DNA from: an uncultured Actinomycetes bacterium
GTDB taxonomy: Bacteria; Actinomycetota; Actinomycetes; Nanopelagicales; Nanopelagicaceae
Assembly (NCBI GenBank): GCA_903832395.1
Contig: CAILBF010000149.1
Span: forward strand, 1 to 60,671
Direction: 5' to 3'
DNA length: 60,671 nt
The notes beneath the pieces were generated by a model. That model made no database searches, had not been told where the DNA came from, and was given only the letters and a program-made list of their open reading frames with translations. The position numbers and the translations under genes are program-made. Each line of letters starts with the position of its first letter. Position 1 is the stretch's first letter. This document shows, piece after piece, positions 8,409 to 17,594 of this stretch.

Positions 8409-9574
8409 CGACGAAACACCGCCCCTCCGGAAACATTGCTCGAATTCATAAATGCCGCCGTCTCAATGTTGGGTAGCTGGCGATCACCTGCTTCCCCACG
8501 CAGTTGCACAACAATTTCAGCAATGTGGTTCATACCCTGGAGATAGACCTCAGAGGTATGACCTCCGCTTGTATTCATTGGGAGGGATCCGTTAAAAGTT
8601 ATTTCACCGTTCATAATAAATTCGGCGGCCCCACCTCGAGGACGGAAGTTATAGCCTTCAAGTGCGAAGACTGCTGAGGTCGTAAAGTTGTCGTAGATAC
8701 CGACCGTATCAATGTCAGATTGTTTTATTGCACCGCTAAATATCTGCTCGGCAACTTGCGCCGACGATGCGTAATAACAATCAGGCATCGAATAATAAGG
8801 ACCTACGTTTGCACTCATAGCAGCATCATGAACTATCACTGGGCGCTGTTCTGGTTTGGTCGCTGATGAATCAGTTAAAATTATTGCGACAGCGCCATCA
8901 CAGTTGGTGCAGTAATCAAGAAGTCGAAGTGGATCGGCAATCATTCGCGATGCACCATACTCTTCAAGAGTTAAAGGCTTACGGAAAATTGCATGTGGGT
9001 TGCGCACGGCATTGGCACGATTAGATACAGCTACATGACCTAAGACCTCGCGCGGAGTTGCAAACTCATGTTGGTGACGTCCAAACATCATCGCATGGTG
9101 AGATCCCAACCCTGCAAGACCAAACATCGCCTCATAGGCCTCACTGCCCGATGCCGATCCAGTCATGTCCCATTGGGTGTCGACTGAACGATTGTTGAAG
9201 GCAATAACAAGGGCAATAGTTGTTGCAGCGCCGGTTGCTATCGCTTGCGCCGCGTGGTTTAGGGCACCGCCTATCCATCGTCCACCACCTTCATATTGCA
9301 TGACATAAGGAATCAACTCGAGGCCAGCTCGCTGGGCAACTGCGTCGTAAGGCACGGTCATTGTCATCAGGCCATCGAGCTCCTTAGCTGCAAGGCCGGC
9401 ATCGGCGAGCGCTAGGGTCAGCGCCTCAACCGCCAAATCAACACTGGAGCGAAATGGATCTGGAATGCGCAACTTCTCATGCTCGGTCGAGCCGAGTCCG
9501 ACGATCGCAATTCGATCTCGGGTTATCGCGCGCGAGGCAGGGCCACGGCGAGAACTGAGGGAATCCTGAGGCAT
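8405..9574 (-). CDS. Thiolase-fold protein lacking catalytic cysteines (Ltp2-like aldolase candidate)
   Basis: A 389-residue member of the thiolase superfamily (SCP-x/lipid-transfer type), starting RIAIVGLGSTEHEKL and keeping the C-terminal SGGHTSEVYLQG loop. True thiolases carry one cysteine near residue 90 and another near the C-terminus. Here the first site reads in GGRWIGGALNHAA without cysteine, and the last block NSSNVSGGAVF also has none. The only cysteines are in DYCTNCDG and PDCYY. That pattern fits the retro-aldolase Ltp2 and other non-thiolytic members, not a thiolase. ATG 9574 is preceded by AAGGGGAAAG. It is first in the operon with its DUF35 partner. The chemistry (aldol cleavage of a 3-hydroxyacyl-CoA with a tertiary carbon) is inference. 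Confidence 0.82.
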   Translation of the reverse strand: MPQDSLSSRRGPASRAITRDRIAIVGLGSTEHEKLRIPDPFRSSVDLAVEALTLALADAGLAAKELDGLMTMTVPYDAVAQRAGLELIPYVMQYEGGGRWIGGALNHAAQAIATGAATTIALVIAFNNRSVDTQWDMTGSASGSEAYEAMFGLAGLGSHHAMMFGRHQHEFATPREVLGHVAVSNRANAVRNPHAIFRKPLTLEEYGASRMIADPLRLLDYCTNCDGAVAIILTDSSATKPEQRPVIVHDAAMSANVGPYYSMPDCYYASSAQVAEQIFSGAIKQSDIDTVGIYDNFTTSAVFALEGYNFRPRGGAAEFIMNGEITFNGSLPMNTSGGHTSEVYLQGMNHIAEIVVQLRGEAGDRQLPNIETAAFMNSSNVSGGAVFRR

Positions 9575-9803
9575 TACTTTCCCCTTCTGATTACTATTCG
9601 GTTAAAGAAACAATAAAGGTAGTGAGGAATATTTACTGCCGAGTCGTTCGTGCGGTGAAACTGCATGAATGGCAGTCTAATTACGGAATTTCGCCCGCAA
9701 TATCGTCTATAGACCCAATCTCCATAGCCATTATTGAACTTCACAACAGAGATCCTCTTTCGTCAAAAATAGGGGATTAGTTCTCGGAACCAATATGCTA
9801 CTT

Positions 9804-9819
9804 TTAATTAGTTAATTAG
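9804..9819. promoter_or_regulatory. Tandem TTAATTAG repeat upstream of the PucR-type gene
   Basis: Two adjacent copies of the octamer TTAATTAG (9804-9811, 9812-9819), just ahead of the likely promoter of the regulator and between it and the divergent thiolase operon. The position suits an operator or an AT-rich upstream element. The rest of the 284-base gap (9575-9858) shows no open frame or strong hairpin. Confidence 0.35.
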
Positions 9820-9844
9820 ACGATTGTGCTCTAGTACAAGTTAC

Positions 9845-9850
9845 TAGAAT
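9845..9850 (+). promoter_or_regulatory. -10 box TAGAAT for a leaderless PucR-type gene
   Basis: TAGAAT ends 8 nt before the ATG at 9859, and no Shine-Dalgarno is present, so transcription probably starts at or next to the A of the start codon. A weak -35 candidate, TTGTGC, lies at 9824-9829 with 15-base spacing. Confidence 0.45.
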
Positions 9851-9858
9851 CTACGTCA

Positions 9859-11415
9859 ATGCCAGATTCAAAGGAGAACGTGCTCAATCCAAAACTCACC
9901 GTAGGAGATTTACTACGACAGCCATCCTGGGGCTTAGAACTGCTCGCAGGTGCTGGTGGTTTGGATCGCACTGTGACATGGGCTCATCCTTCAGAGGTAG
10001 ATATTGTGCTCAACTACCTCGATGGCGGTGAATTACTCATGAGCACCGGCATTCTTATCCCACCAGAAGCTGGAGACCAAGTCGCCCTCATTCGACGAAT
10101 GAATGAAAAGGGTGCAAGCGGCCTCTCTTTGGGAACCAAGGCCCCACCTCTAACTCCAGAGTTGATTGCAGAGGCTGATGCCCTCAACTTCCCAATACTC
10201 AAGGCTCCAGTACCACTTGGTTACATGACGGTGACTAAATATGTAGCCAATGCCAATGTTGCCCAAACACAACAACGGCTTTTAACAGAGCTGCGCATTT
10301 ACGAGGTCTTAACACCTGGCCACATGCTCACCGCTCACCAAAAATTCTCTTTTCTCGAAAAGCTCACTGGTTATCGACTTCTCGTAGTTAATGCTCAGGG
10401 AACCACACTTCTGAGTGGGATGGAAAATGCTCCTCCTGAAATCTCACGGGAATCCCTTGCAGCTACCTTGGTAACGGAGAGCAATTTCTCTGTAACAATC
10501 GAGGGGGGGTTAATCCGTCCTCTTACTGTATTGGACCGTCGAGCCGGTTGTCTTGTAGCGCTACAACCTGCCGATGAAGAAACTAATGTAACGGCGTTGA
10601 GCTCTCTGCGACATGTGGAAGTAATTGCAGGTTTGGAGATCGCCGACCTTTACCGACGTCGAGAGATACGACGACGAGAGAGCAGTGAGCTTTTAGCGCG
10701 CTTCATCAACGGAACTCAATCCGCTGACCGTATGGCCTTCCCAAGTCGCAAAGGGGCAAATCGAAAGTTTGTCTTCGCGGGTGTAAAGGGAAGCTACGAC
10801 GGTGAAGCAACGATGGCCGAAGAACTGGGACATCGCTTATCGGATCGAAATATTCCTCACTTACTTTTAGAAGAATCCGATCACACATGGCTCGTGATTC
10901 CCTCAGGCAGCGAACACAGCTTGGCTGCTGTTCTAGTTGGAAGTGATGTAACAATTGGATTGAGTGGTGCACACTCAATGCTCTCTTCGGCATCAATTGC
11001 TCGCAGAGAGGCGTTATGGGCTGAGTCATTCGGTGATAGAGATTCCGAGTATTCAAACCTTCGCTACTTTGGCGCCGCCGGCGAGTGGGCACAATGGCTG
11101 CCTGCAGATCTGAATGCACTCACTGTGCTTGTTGAACAGGTACTAGGAAAAGTACAAGCCCACGATCAACTTGGCCGCGGATCGGATTTGATGGAAACTC
11201 TGCGTGTATTCCTGAAAAATGACCGCCGCTTACAAGTCACAGCTGATGAGTTGCATGTTCATAAGAACACTCTGACATATAGATTGAAAAGAATCGAAAC
11301 TTTAACAGATCGAGACCTCAATTCAACTGCCGATCATGCACAGATTTGGTTGGCTCTGCAAGCGGTGCAAATTGTTTCTGGCCTTATAGATTCAAAGCCA
11401 GACCTCAAAAGATAA
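9859..11415 (+). CDS. PucR-family transcriptional regulator
   Basis: A 518-residue cytoplasmic regulator. The N-terminal purine-catabolism PucR domain (about residues 10-130) is recognisable by TVGDLL, GLDRTVTWAHPSEV and ELLMSTGI. The middle resembles the GGDEF-like region of the family. The C-terminus is the helix-turn-helix of PucR/CdaR type: METLRVFLKNDRRLQVTADELHVHKNTLTYRLKRIETL, then DHAQIWLALQAVQ. Members activate operons for purine, proline, GABA or fatty-acyl catabolism in response to a metabolite. It sits between two catabolic operons transcribed on the minus strand and is divergent from the thiolase operon, so it may control either. The inducer is unknown. Confidence 0.9.
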   Translation: MPDSKENVLNPKLTVGDLLRQPSWGLELLAGAGGLDRTVTWAHPSEVDIVLNYLDGGELLMSTGILIPPEAGDQVALIRRMNEKGASGLSLGTKAPPLTPELIAEADALNFPILKAPVPLGYMTVTKYVANANVAQTQQRLLTELRIYEVLTPGHMLTAHQKFSFLEKLTGYRLLVVNAQGTTLLSGMENAPPEISRESLAATLVTESNFSVTIEGGLIRPLTVLDRRAGCLVALQPADEETNVTALSSLRHVEVIAGLEIADLYRRREIRRRESSELLARFINGTQSADRMAFPSRKGANRKFVFAGVKGSYDGEATMAEELGHRLSDRNIPHLLLEESDHTWLVIPSGSEHSLAAVLVGSDVTIGLSGAHSMLSSASIARREALWAESFGDRDSEYSNLRYFGAAGEWAQWLPADLNALTVLVEQVLGKVQAHDQLGRGSDLMETLRVFLKNDRRLQVTADELHVHKNTLTYRLKRIETLTDRDLNSTADHAQIWLALQAVQIVSGLIDSKPDLKR

Positions 11416-11424
11416 TTAGTTGTG

Positions 11425-11458
11425 AGTTAATATTCAGCAGTAGTTCGTGATATTAACT
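11425..11458. terminator. AT-rich inverted repeat between convergent genes
   Basis: Perfect 9-bp arms AGTTAATAT and ATATTAACT separated by 16 bases, in the 51-base gap between the converging PucR-type and acyl-CoA synthetase genes. A bidirectional transcript end is plausible, but the stem is AT-only apart from two pairs and there is no T-run, so the call is weak. Confidence 0.25.
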
Positions 11459-11466
11459 AGAGCAAC

Positions 11467-12993
11467 TTATCGGGTTTTGGAAAGCCCTGACGGCCAATAA
11501 ATCTGACCAAGTCCGCGCTTATTTACTTTTCCCATCGCAGTACGGGGTAAGGCTTCGACAAAAACTACATCACGAGGGCATTTATAAATAGATAGATTCT
11601 CGCGACAGAAATGAATTAATTCCTGAGACGATACTTTTGCGCCACTCTTAATAACCACTACAGCGCCGGCAACTTCACCTAAATCAGTGTCGTTGATTGC
11701 AACAACAATTGCATCCTCTACGGCCGGGTGTGATATGAGAATATTTTCAGCCTCCGCAGGATAAATGTTAACTCCGCCAGAAATAATCATGTCGCTGCCT
11801 CGATCGGTAATGAACACATAACCATCATCATCGACATACCCAATATCACCGAGAGTAAAAACTCCAGGACGAATATGGGCAGTGCGCGTCTTCTCAGGAT
11901 CGTCATCATAAATAATGCCTATTCCACGAGAGTCCTCGAAGTAAAGTAGACCCTCTTCGCCGGCAGGAAGTTCGTGGCCCTCGGGTGAATAAGCGAAGGC
12001 ACGTACAATCGATCCGAGGACGCGACCGACGCTACCCGGGCGCTCGAGCCATTCTTTACTTCCAATTCGGCAAATAGTCCCTGACTCTGTCGCACCATAT
12101 GCATCTACCAGGACCGGACCCCACCATGAAATCATTTCACGTTTGATTGCCGGCGGACACGATGCTCCCGTGTGAGCGACATATCCAATTGATGAGAGGT
12201 CATAACGTTGGCGTACTTCAGAGGGCAGAGCTAAAAGTCGCGCAAAATGCGTTGGCACCATTACCGTCGCCGCAATTTTTTCAGATTCGATAAGAGAAAG
12301 TGTTCGTTCTGCATCAAAGCGACTTGGGATGACGACCTTCTGTCCTGCAAGTAGCGCACGAACACCTGAGATCGGACCAGTGTGATACAGGGGACCAACA
12401 ACCAGGTGCGATCCCTGTGTAAAAGGTAGAGCGACGCAGGCAGATATGTAGTCGCGCACAGTTCCAGGTAAGCCGAATTGATTTGTTATCTTGACCATCT
12501 TCGGCGTTCCACTCGTGCCGGAAGTAAACATAATGTAAGGGCGACATTTAATATCTAGATTGATGTCATCAGAGTTACCTTCAAGTAGCCATTCGCTCCA
12601 GCTTTTAGTCCCACTAGATACTGCCTCTGCCGAACCCCACACCACGACAGATATAGCGTGATTGCTCGCATACTCGATTGCACTTTGCGATCTTTCTGCA
12701 TCACAGATAATCAAGTCAATCTCAGAGCGAACCATAATCGAGACTGCTTCAGCGGGAAGGAGATGAAAATTAATTGGAACAACGCTTGCACCAGCCAGCA
12801 CTACTGCGGCATGCGCCATCAGTGCTTCAGGCCCATTTGCGCCCCAAATCGCCACACTCGCGTGTGCGCTTCCTCGGCGAATCTGGAAGACGGCGCGACG
12901 CAAACTATCGATGACCTCACTCCACAAGAGAAAAGTGTCATCGCCGACAATTGCTCGACCGTTGGGAAGATCTAAGGCGCGATCTAGAATCAA
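11467..12993 (-). CDS. Acyl-CoA synthetase (AMP-forming)
   Basis: Activates a carboxylic acid with ATP and CoA. The 508-residue protein has the AMP-binding P-loop FTSGTSGTPKMV, the VDAYGATESGT core motif (A5), GDIGYVDDDGYVFITDRGSDMI (A7/A8 hinge) and the C-terminal lysine motif PRTAMGKVNKR. The start is a TTG at 12993 that overlaps the acyl-CoA dehydrogenase stop by 4 nt (TTGA), so translation is coupled. It is last in a four-gene run: enoyl-CoA hydratase, two acyl-CoA dehydrogenase subunits, ligase. The substrate pocket cannot be read from sequence, but the neighbours point to a medium-size or branched/cyclic acid. It converges on the PucR-type gene. Confidence 0.9.
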   Translation of the reverse strand: MILDRALDLPNGRAIVGDDTFLLWSEVIDSLRRAVFQIRRGSAHASVAIWGANGPEALMAHAAVVLAGASVVPINFHLLPAEAVSIMVRSEIDLIICDAERSQSAIEYASNHAISVVVWGSAEAVSSGTKSWSEWLLEGNSDDINLDIKCRPYIMFTSGTSGTPKMVKITNQFGLPGTVRDYISACVALPFTQGSHLVVGPLYHTGPISGVRALLAGQKVVIPSRFDAERTLSLIESEKIAATVMVPTHFARLLALPSEVRQRYDLSSIGYVAHTGASCPPAIKREMISWWGPVLVDAYGATESGTICRIGSKEWLERPGSVGRVLGSIVRAFAYSPEGHELPAGEEGLLYFEDSRGIGIIYDDDPEKTRTAHIRPGVFTLGDIGYVDDDGYVFITDRGSDMIISGGVNIYPAEAENILISHPAVEDAIVVAINDTDLGEVAGAVVVIKSGAKVSSQELIHFCRENLSIYKCPRDVVFVEALPRTAMGKVNKRGLGQIYWPSGLSKTR

Positions 12994-14126
12994 ATCTGCA
13001 CCGTTGGCTCATCCAAAACCGCAGATGGAAGAATTAAGCGAGCAATCCGTTCTCGGTGGTACTCGGAGGTGTCGAAGAATTCGCGATAGACAACGGCACT
13101 TTTGAAAAACAAATGAGCATCAAGCTCCCAAGTAAAGCCCACTCCCCCATGCACCTGAATATTCTCTGAGGCAGCAAGCCATAGCGCATCTGAAACTGTG
13201 GAGCGCGCAATGCTGCTACGAACTTGATTACCGTAATTCTCTTCGCGGAGCGACGATGTAAGCGCAGCAGCGGCAGAAACAATCTCAACGTGCACATCAG
13301 CAAGAATGTGTTTGATGGCCTGGAATGAACCGATGGCTCGACCAAATTGCTGGCGCAACTTCGCGTATTCGACTGACATTTCAAGTGCACCGCGTGCGAT
13401 GCCTAACTGGCGTGCTGATATGAGTACTTCAGCCGTCCAGTTCATCTCATGCACAGCTTTGGAGACGGATTCTCCACGTGCCAGTACTGCGCCAATTGCG
13501 CCATTAAATTCCACTCGGCCCAAATCTACTGTGGAGTCAAGACAGAGCTGCTCCGTAATTGTGACGCCTGAAGCCTGTGCCGAGAGTTCAATTAGCACGA
13601 CGGCGCCTTCCTCATCTAGCGCTACGACCAAGAGTTGCCCGGCACGGTGTGCATCGATTACTCGGACAACTTCTCCATTCAAAACGCCACTGGCGTTATT
13701 GAAATTTACTCTATTGCTTTGTGCATCTAAATCATGAGTGATATCGAGAACCACTGTCACGATTGTTGATCCCGCACAAATATCTTTAAGCATCTCAGCT
13801 GCGGGAATCGATTCTGCTGCAATTGATTGTAAGAGCGGCACTCCAAGCATCAAGCTACCAACGAAAGCTCCAGGGACAATTAGTCGACCCGCCTCTTCAT
13901 GGAGAATCGCTGCATCGACGATGCTGCCACCACTTCCGCCGTACTCTTCACTCACGCCAAGGCCTAGAACTCCAAGTTCACGCGCCAATTTGCTCCACAG
14001 TTCTTGATTCCATAAATGCGGATTAGTAAGAGTTTCGCGAGCAGCGAATTTCTGCGCCTCGGAAGTAAAAAGATCGCGAAGAATTTCGCGTAGTTCTTTC
14101 TGCTCATCAGATGTACCGGGAATCAT
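12990..14126 (-). CDS. Acyl-CoA dehydrogenase, partner-type subunit
   Basis: A 378-residue acyl-CoA dehydrogenase fold. N-terminal helical domain from MIPGTSDEQKELREILRDLF, middle strand domain, and a C-terminal domain with YAKLRQQFGRAIGSFQAIKH and IQVHGGVGFTWE. In the α2β2 enzymes of actinobacterial steroid and bile-acid side-chain catabolism, one subunit supplies the base and the other completes FAD binding. This protein has WTAEVLISARQLGIARGALE where single-subunit enzymes often have the helix-G glutamate, and no YEG near its end, so it looks like the partner without the usual base. It lies directly after the other subunit gene (adjacent, coordinate 14126 shared). The assignment as heteromer half is inference. 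Confidence 0.88.
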   Translation of the reverse strand: MIPGTSDEQKELREILRDLFTSEAQKFAARETLTNPHLWNQELWSKLARELGVLGLGVSEEYGGSGGSIVDAAILHEEAGRLIVPGAFVGSLMLGVPLLQSIAAESIPAAEMLKDICAGSTIVTVVLDITHDLDAQSNRVNFNNASGVLNGEVVRVIDAHRAGQLLVVALDEEGAVVLIELSAQASGVTITEQLCLDSTVDLGRVEFNGAIGAVLARGESVSKAVHEMNWTAEVLISARQLGIARGALEMSVEYAKLRQQFGRAIGSFQAIKHILADVHVEIVSAAAALTSSLREENYGNQVRSSIARSTVSDALWLAASENIQVHGGVGFTWELDAHLFFKSAVVYREFFDTSEYHRERIARLILPSAVLDEPTVQI

Positions 14127-15370
14127 TATTGGCCCTCTTTTAAATTTTGAGGCTCTCGCGGGAGACCCAAGATGCGTTCGCCGATTGTGTTACGTTGAAT
14201 TTGCACAGAGCCACCGTAAATAGTCTTTGCCCTAGCCATCATAAATTGATCTTGCCAAGCATAGGTACTGTCGGGAGAGCCCAAAGGTTCGGGTGAAGTC
14301 CCGCCCTGACCGGGTTGACCCTCTCGCAAAATTCCATCTCCACCAAGAATTCGCATAGCAAGTTCGGTGGAAAGCTGGTGGTAGTGGCTCTCGTACATTT
14401 TAAGAATTGATGATTCAGCCCCGGGTTGCTCACCGCGCGCAGCACTTGCGATACTGGCGCGCCCAAGTTCGTTCATAATTTCGATTTTTGTGTAGGCGCG
14501 AGCGAGTTCTTGGCGAATTGCGCGATCATCAATAAGGCCATGATCTGCAGCAAGGCGGCATAGACGACGAAATTCAATTGCATATCCAACATATTTTCCG
14601 GCTGCGGCAGTGCTGCGCTCGTATCCGAGAAGTGCAAGTCCAATCTTTGCACCATCACCGGGCTTACCAATGATATGTTCTGCCTTTGTACGGGCGCTAT
14701 CAAGAAAAACCTCACAGAACTCGGTAGCCCCAGTCATAGTGCGGATGGTGCGCACAAGAACTCCTGGTTGTTCCATCGGCACTAATAGAAAACTTAAGCC
14801 CTTTGCCTTTGGTGCCTGTGGATCTGTGCGAACGAGAGTGAAAAGCCAATTTGCATGTTGGCCGTGGCTCGTCCATACCTTTTGTCCATCTACTACCCAC
14901 TCACCATCAGTAAGAGTTGCTTTTGTGCGAAGTGCGAACAAGTCGCTTCCAGCATCGGGTTCGGAATAGCCCTGCGCCCATCGATGTTCACCACTTAAGA
15001 TCCGTGGAAGGAAATAACGCTTCTGCTCTTCGCTTCCCCAAGCAAGAATCGTTGGGCCGAGAAGTGCAAATCCATTTGCATCTGATGCGGCAGGTAGTAA
15101 AGGCGCACCAACTTCGGTGAAGATGCGCTGAACTTCTGACTGATCCACCAAATTCATTCCGGCGCCACCATATTCCGTTGGCCACGATAGGCCCAGAAGT
15201 CCTGCATCTACGAGTTTTTTGCGCCAGGTAATTAAGAACTCTTCGCGCTCTTCACTGCTGAGTGCGCCTACTCCGCGCCAACCAACAGGTAACTCACGTT
15301 TAAGGAAATTCGTAGCCCGGCTTACAGATTCGGAGCCAGCTACTGACTTATTTGTCATCGCGTTCAGCAC
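14126..15370 (-). CDS. Acyl-CoA dehydrogenase, catalytic-type subunit
   Basis: A 414-residue acyl-CoA dehydrogenase. Visible blocks are WPTEYGGAGMNLVDQ, RWAQGYSEPDAGSDLFALRTKA (FAD/substrate region) and the C-terminal IYGGSVQIQRNTIGERILG. The usual MCAD-type glutamate before the last helix is glycine here (IYGG). A glutamate is present in LLGYERST at the position used by isovaleryl-CoA dehydrogenase-type enzymes, so it probably carries the catalytic base. The start could be GTG 15370 (AGGG at good spacing) or ATG 15358, which overlaps the hydratase stop by 11 nt. An insertion rich in Gly/Pro near EGQPGQGGTSPEPLG is typical of the FadE subunits of α2β2 enzymes. Confidence 0.9.
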   Translation of the reverse strand: MLNAMTNKSVAGSESVSRATNFLKRELPVGWRGVGALSSEEREEFLITWRKKLVDAGLLGLSWPTEYGGAGMNLVDQSEVQRIFTEVGAPLLPAASDANGFALLGPTILAWGSEEQKRYFLPRILSGEHRWAQGYSEPDAGSDLFALRTKATLTDGEWVVDGQKVWTSHGQHANWLFTLVRTDPQAPKAKGLSFLLVPMEQPGVLVRTIRTMTGATEFCEVFLDSARTKAEHIIGKPGDGAKIGLALLGYERSTAAAGKYVGYAIEFRRLCRLAADHGLIDDRAIRQELARAYTKIEIMNELGRASIASAARGEQPGAESSILKMYESHYHQLSTELAMRILGGDGILREGQPGQGGTSPEPLGSPDSTYAWQDQFMMARAKTIYGGSVQIQRNTIGERILGLPREPQNLKEGQ

Positions 15371-16223
15371 CGGACTTACCCTGCAACTTCATGCTTTTAA
15401 CATCCATTCCACCGATAATGTCTCCCGTTAATTCGGCATTATGGGCATGCGCTAAGTGATGTAAACCAAAGGCCGCATCCATTCCCGTTCGACGACCCAT
15501 AGCGTCGTAGGAAAGATTTACTGCCTTCTTTGCCAGCGTTAGTGCAAAACGTGGCATAGTTGCGATTCGGGAGCCAAGGTCTCGAGTGAATGTCTCAAGG
15601 CTCTCGCGCGGCACGATGTGATTAACCATGCCTAACTCATAAGCACGTTGTGCCGGAAAACGATCACCTGTAAATAAAAGTTCTTTAGCCGCTCGCGGAT
15701 TGAGTGCCCATGGATGATCGAAGTACTCCACTCCACTAATTCCCATGCGCACTGTTGGATCCGAAAAGAATGCATCATCAGAGGCAATGATGAAATCACA
15801 CGACCAGGCCAACATTAATCCGCCCGCAATGCACGCGCCTTGGACCATTGCAATAGTTGGTTTAGGAATCTCTGCCCAACGTCGACACATTCCTAAGTAG
15901 GCCTCTGACTCTCGCGAATAGCGCAGTTCGGCCGCCTCTCTAGTCGAGTGATCGAAATACAATACTGAGCGACGTTCAAAAGGTAGATGAGAATCTCGTG
16001 TTGGACCAATGTCGTGGCCAGCAGAGAAGTGCTTCCCATTTCCGGCAAGCACGATAACTGCAACATTGTCATCGTTGACCGCACGCTGAAATGCATCATC
16101 AAGGGCATATGTCATTGCTGAGTTTTGGGCATTACTAACATCCGGACGGTTCATTCGCACAAATGCAATTCGATCGATTACTTCGTACTCAACAATGCCC
16201 TCGTTTGAGAAGCTAGCTTCCAT
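15348..16223 (-). CDS. Enoyl-CoA hydratase/isomerase family protein
   Basis: A 291-residue crotonase-fold protein. The N-terminal strands YEVIDRIAFVRMNRPDVSNAQ lead to the oxyanion-hole block GKHFSAGHDIG and the second block VQGACIAGGLMLAWSCDFIIA. In place of the classical hydratase Glu pair, the motifs around GISGVEYFDHPWALNPRAAKELLFTG suggest a divergent member, so hydratase, isomerase or C-C hydrolase activity are all possible. ATG 16223 is preceded by AGAGAGGAAG. It opens the operon followed by the two dehydrogenase subunits and the CoA ligase. It probably acts on the unsaturated product of those subunits. Confidence 0.87.
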   Translation of the reverse strand: MEASFSNEGIVEYEVIDRIAFVRMNRPDVSNAQNSAMTYALDDAFQRAVNDDNVAVIVLAGNGKHFSAGHDIGPTRDSHLPFERRSVLYFDHSTREAAELRYSRESEAYLGMCRRWAEIPKPTIAMVQGACIAGGLMLAWSCDFIIASDDAFFSDPTVRMGISGVEYFDHPWALNPRAAKELLFTGDRFPAQRAYELGMVNHIVPRESLETFTRDLGSRIATMPRFALTLAKKAVNLSYDAMGRRTGMDAAFGLHHLAHAHNAELTGDIIGGMDVKSMKLQGKSGAERDDK

Positions 16224-16296
16224 CGACAGGGACTTCCTCTCTCAATACATAAATGCTACTGATAAGCAATCACAACTGGCCATCGTCTACTTACTC

Positions 16297-17550
16297 TTAA
16301 TTGTTCACAACAGCTCGAACGCCGTCAGCGATCCGATCCACAGATTCAATTATGATGCCAATATCCATAGGCGTTGAAAGTGCAAAGCGAAGGCTCGGTG
16401 TGGTGAGAATTTCACGGTCGATGAGAGCTCTAAAAATATCCCGCTGCCATCCAGCCCCTGGCTTTGGGCTCAGGTTAACCATCTTAGAAAGCGATCCAGT
16501 ACCTAAAATGTCAACACCAAGGGGTTGTAATCGAGGGCGGAGCAAGCTCCGGAACTCATCGCTGAGATCATTTAATCGCGAAATATCACTCTGCTCGAAA
16601 TAGCGCATGGTGGCGCCACCGGCGGCCATAGTTACTGGGTTGCCGGAGAACGTACCTCCGTGAAAAACAGGTTTCTCTTCTCGAGGATCGAAAGCGCTCA
16701 TTATTTCTGTGCGTCCTACTACAGCCCCGACAGCAAAACCTCCACCAATGATTTTCCCGATCACCATAATGTCGGGCTCTATGTGGAAGTAGTCCACCGC
16801 CATTCCACGGACGAATTGCCGAAAGGAAACAACTTCGTCAACTATGAGTTTGGCTCCATGTTGCGTTGTGAGTTGACGTGCCAAATCAACATAGCTTCGA
16901 TCGAGCGGGTTTCCACCAGCGCGCTCTGGCATGAGGTCGAGCACAATGCCTGCAATTTCTGAACCTCGAGAATCCATGATGTATTGCAAAGCCTCTTTAT
17001 TGCCAACTGGAATAGTAACCGTCTCTAAACGCGCGCTATGGGCTACACCATTCATTAGTGATTCGCCGACTGAGGGCAACGCAGCATCGGCGCCACCGTG
17101 GTAAGCCGGACTCTGAAGAACAATAAGATTTCGCCCTGTCACGCCGCGCGCTAATCGCATCGCAACCATGACTGCTTCGGTCCCTGAATTGCTGAAACGA
17201 ATCTGTTCCGTCCAACCTATTCGCGATACCAGATATTCAGAATACTCAATCTCAATCTGAGTTGTTGCGCCGAAGCATGCGCCCGTACGGATAGCTTGCA
17301 CTGCTGCATCAACTGTAGGTTGATGAGCATGTCCGTGAATGAGGGAAGTAAAGTTATTATTGAAGTCGATCCAACTCCTACCGGTTTCCACCGTCACCAT
17401 GAAGCCACTACCGGAAATGATTCTTGGTATTAACGGGAATACTGCCGCGAGACTCCGCGATACCCCGCCTGGGAGCACAGCTAGCGCTCTGGAGTTCCAC
17501 TCTTCATCACTACGCTCTAGTGCTGATACGTGGGTGGCTACCTCACTCAT
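16297..17550 (-). CDS. Class III aminotransferase (GSA-aminomutase-like)
   Basis: A PLP-dependent transaminase of 417 residues related to glutamate-1-semialdehyde aminomutase and ω-amino acid transaminases. Seen: LPGGVSRS and GSGFMVTVETGRSWIDFNNNF at the N-terminus, FSNSGTEAVMVAMRLAR (cofactor phosphate), VDEVVSFRQ (PLP ring Asp) and IGKIIGGGFAVGAVVGR with the Schiff-base lysine. It is unlikely to be the haem-pathway enzyme: GSA enzymes are conserved near hem genes, whereas this gene lies among aldehyde dehydrogenases, so conversion of an amine or β-amino acid to an aldehyde or keto acid is more likely (inference). ATG 17550 sits behind AGAGGGGAAG. A terminator-like hairpin separates it from the upstream aldehyde dehydrogenase. 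Confidence 0.87.
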   Translation of the reverse strand: MSEVATHVSALERSDEEWNSRALAVLPGGVSRSLAAVFPLIPRIISGSGFMVTVETGRSWIDFNNNFTSLIHGHAHQPTVDAAVQAIRTGACFGATTQIEIEYSEYLVSRIGWTEQIRFSNSGTEAVMVAMRLARGVTGRNLIVLQSPAYHGGADAALPSVGESLMNGVAHSARLETVTIPVGNKEALQYIMDSRGSEIAGIVLDLMPERAGGNPLDRSYVDLARQLTTQHGAKLIVDEVVSFRQFVRGMAVDYFHIEPDIMVIGKIIGGGFAVGAVVGRTEIMSAFDPREEKPVFHGGTFSGNPVTMAAGGATMRYFEQSDISRLNDLSDEFRSLLRPRLQPLGVDILGTGSLSKMVNLSPKPGAGWQRDIFRALIDREILTTPSLRFALSTPMDIGIIIESVDRIADGVRAVVNN

Positions 17551-17594
17551 GAACTGCTTCCCCTCTAATGTTGTGTTTATCAAAAATTATGAGT

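Noticed and set aside
16297..17550. Haem-pathway glutamate-1-semialdehyde aminomutase
   Set aside because: The fold matches, but no hem gene is near and the catabolic neighbours make a general aminotransferase more likely.
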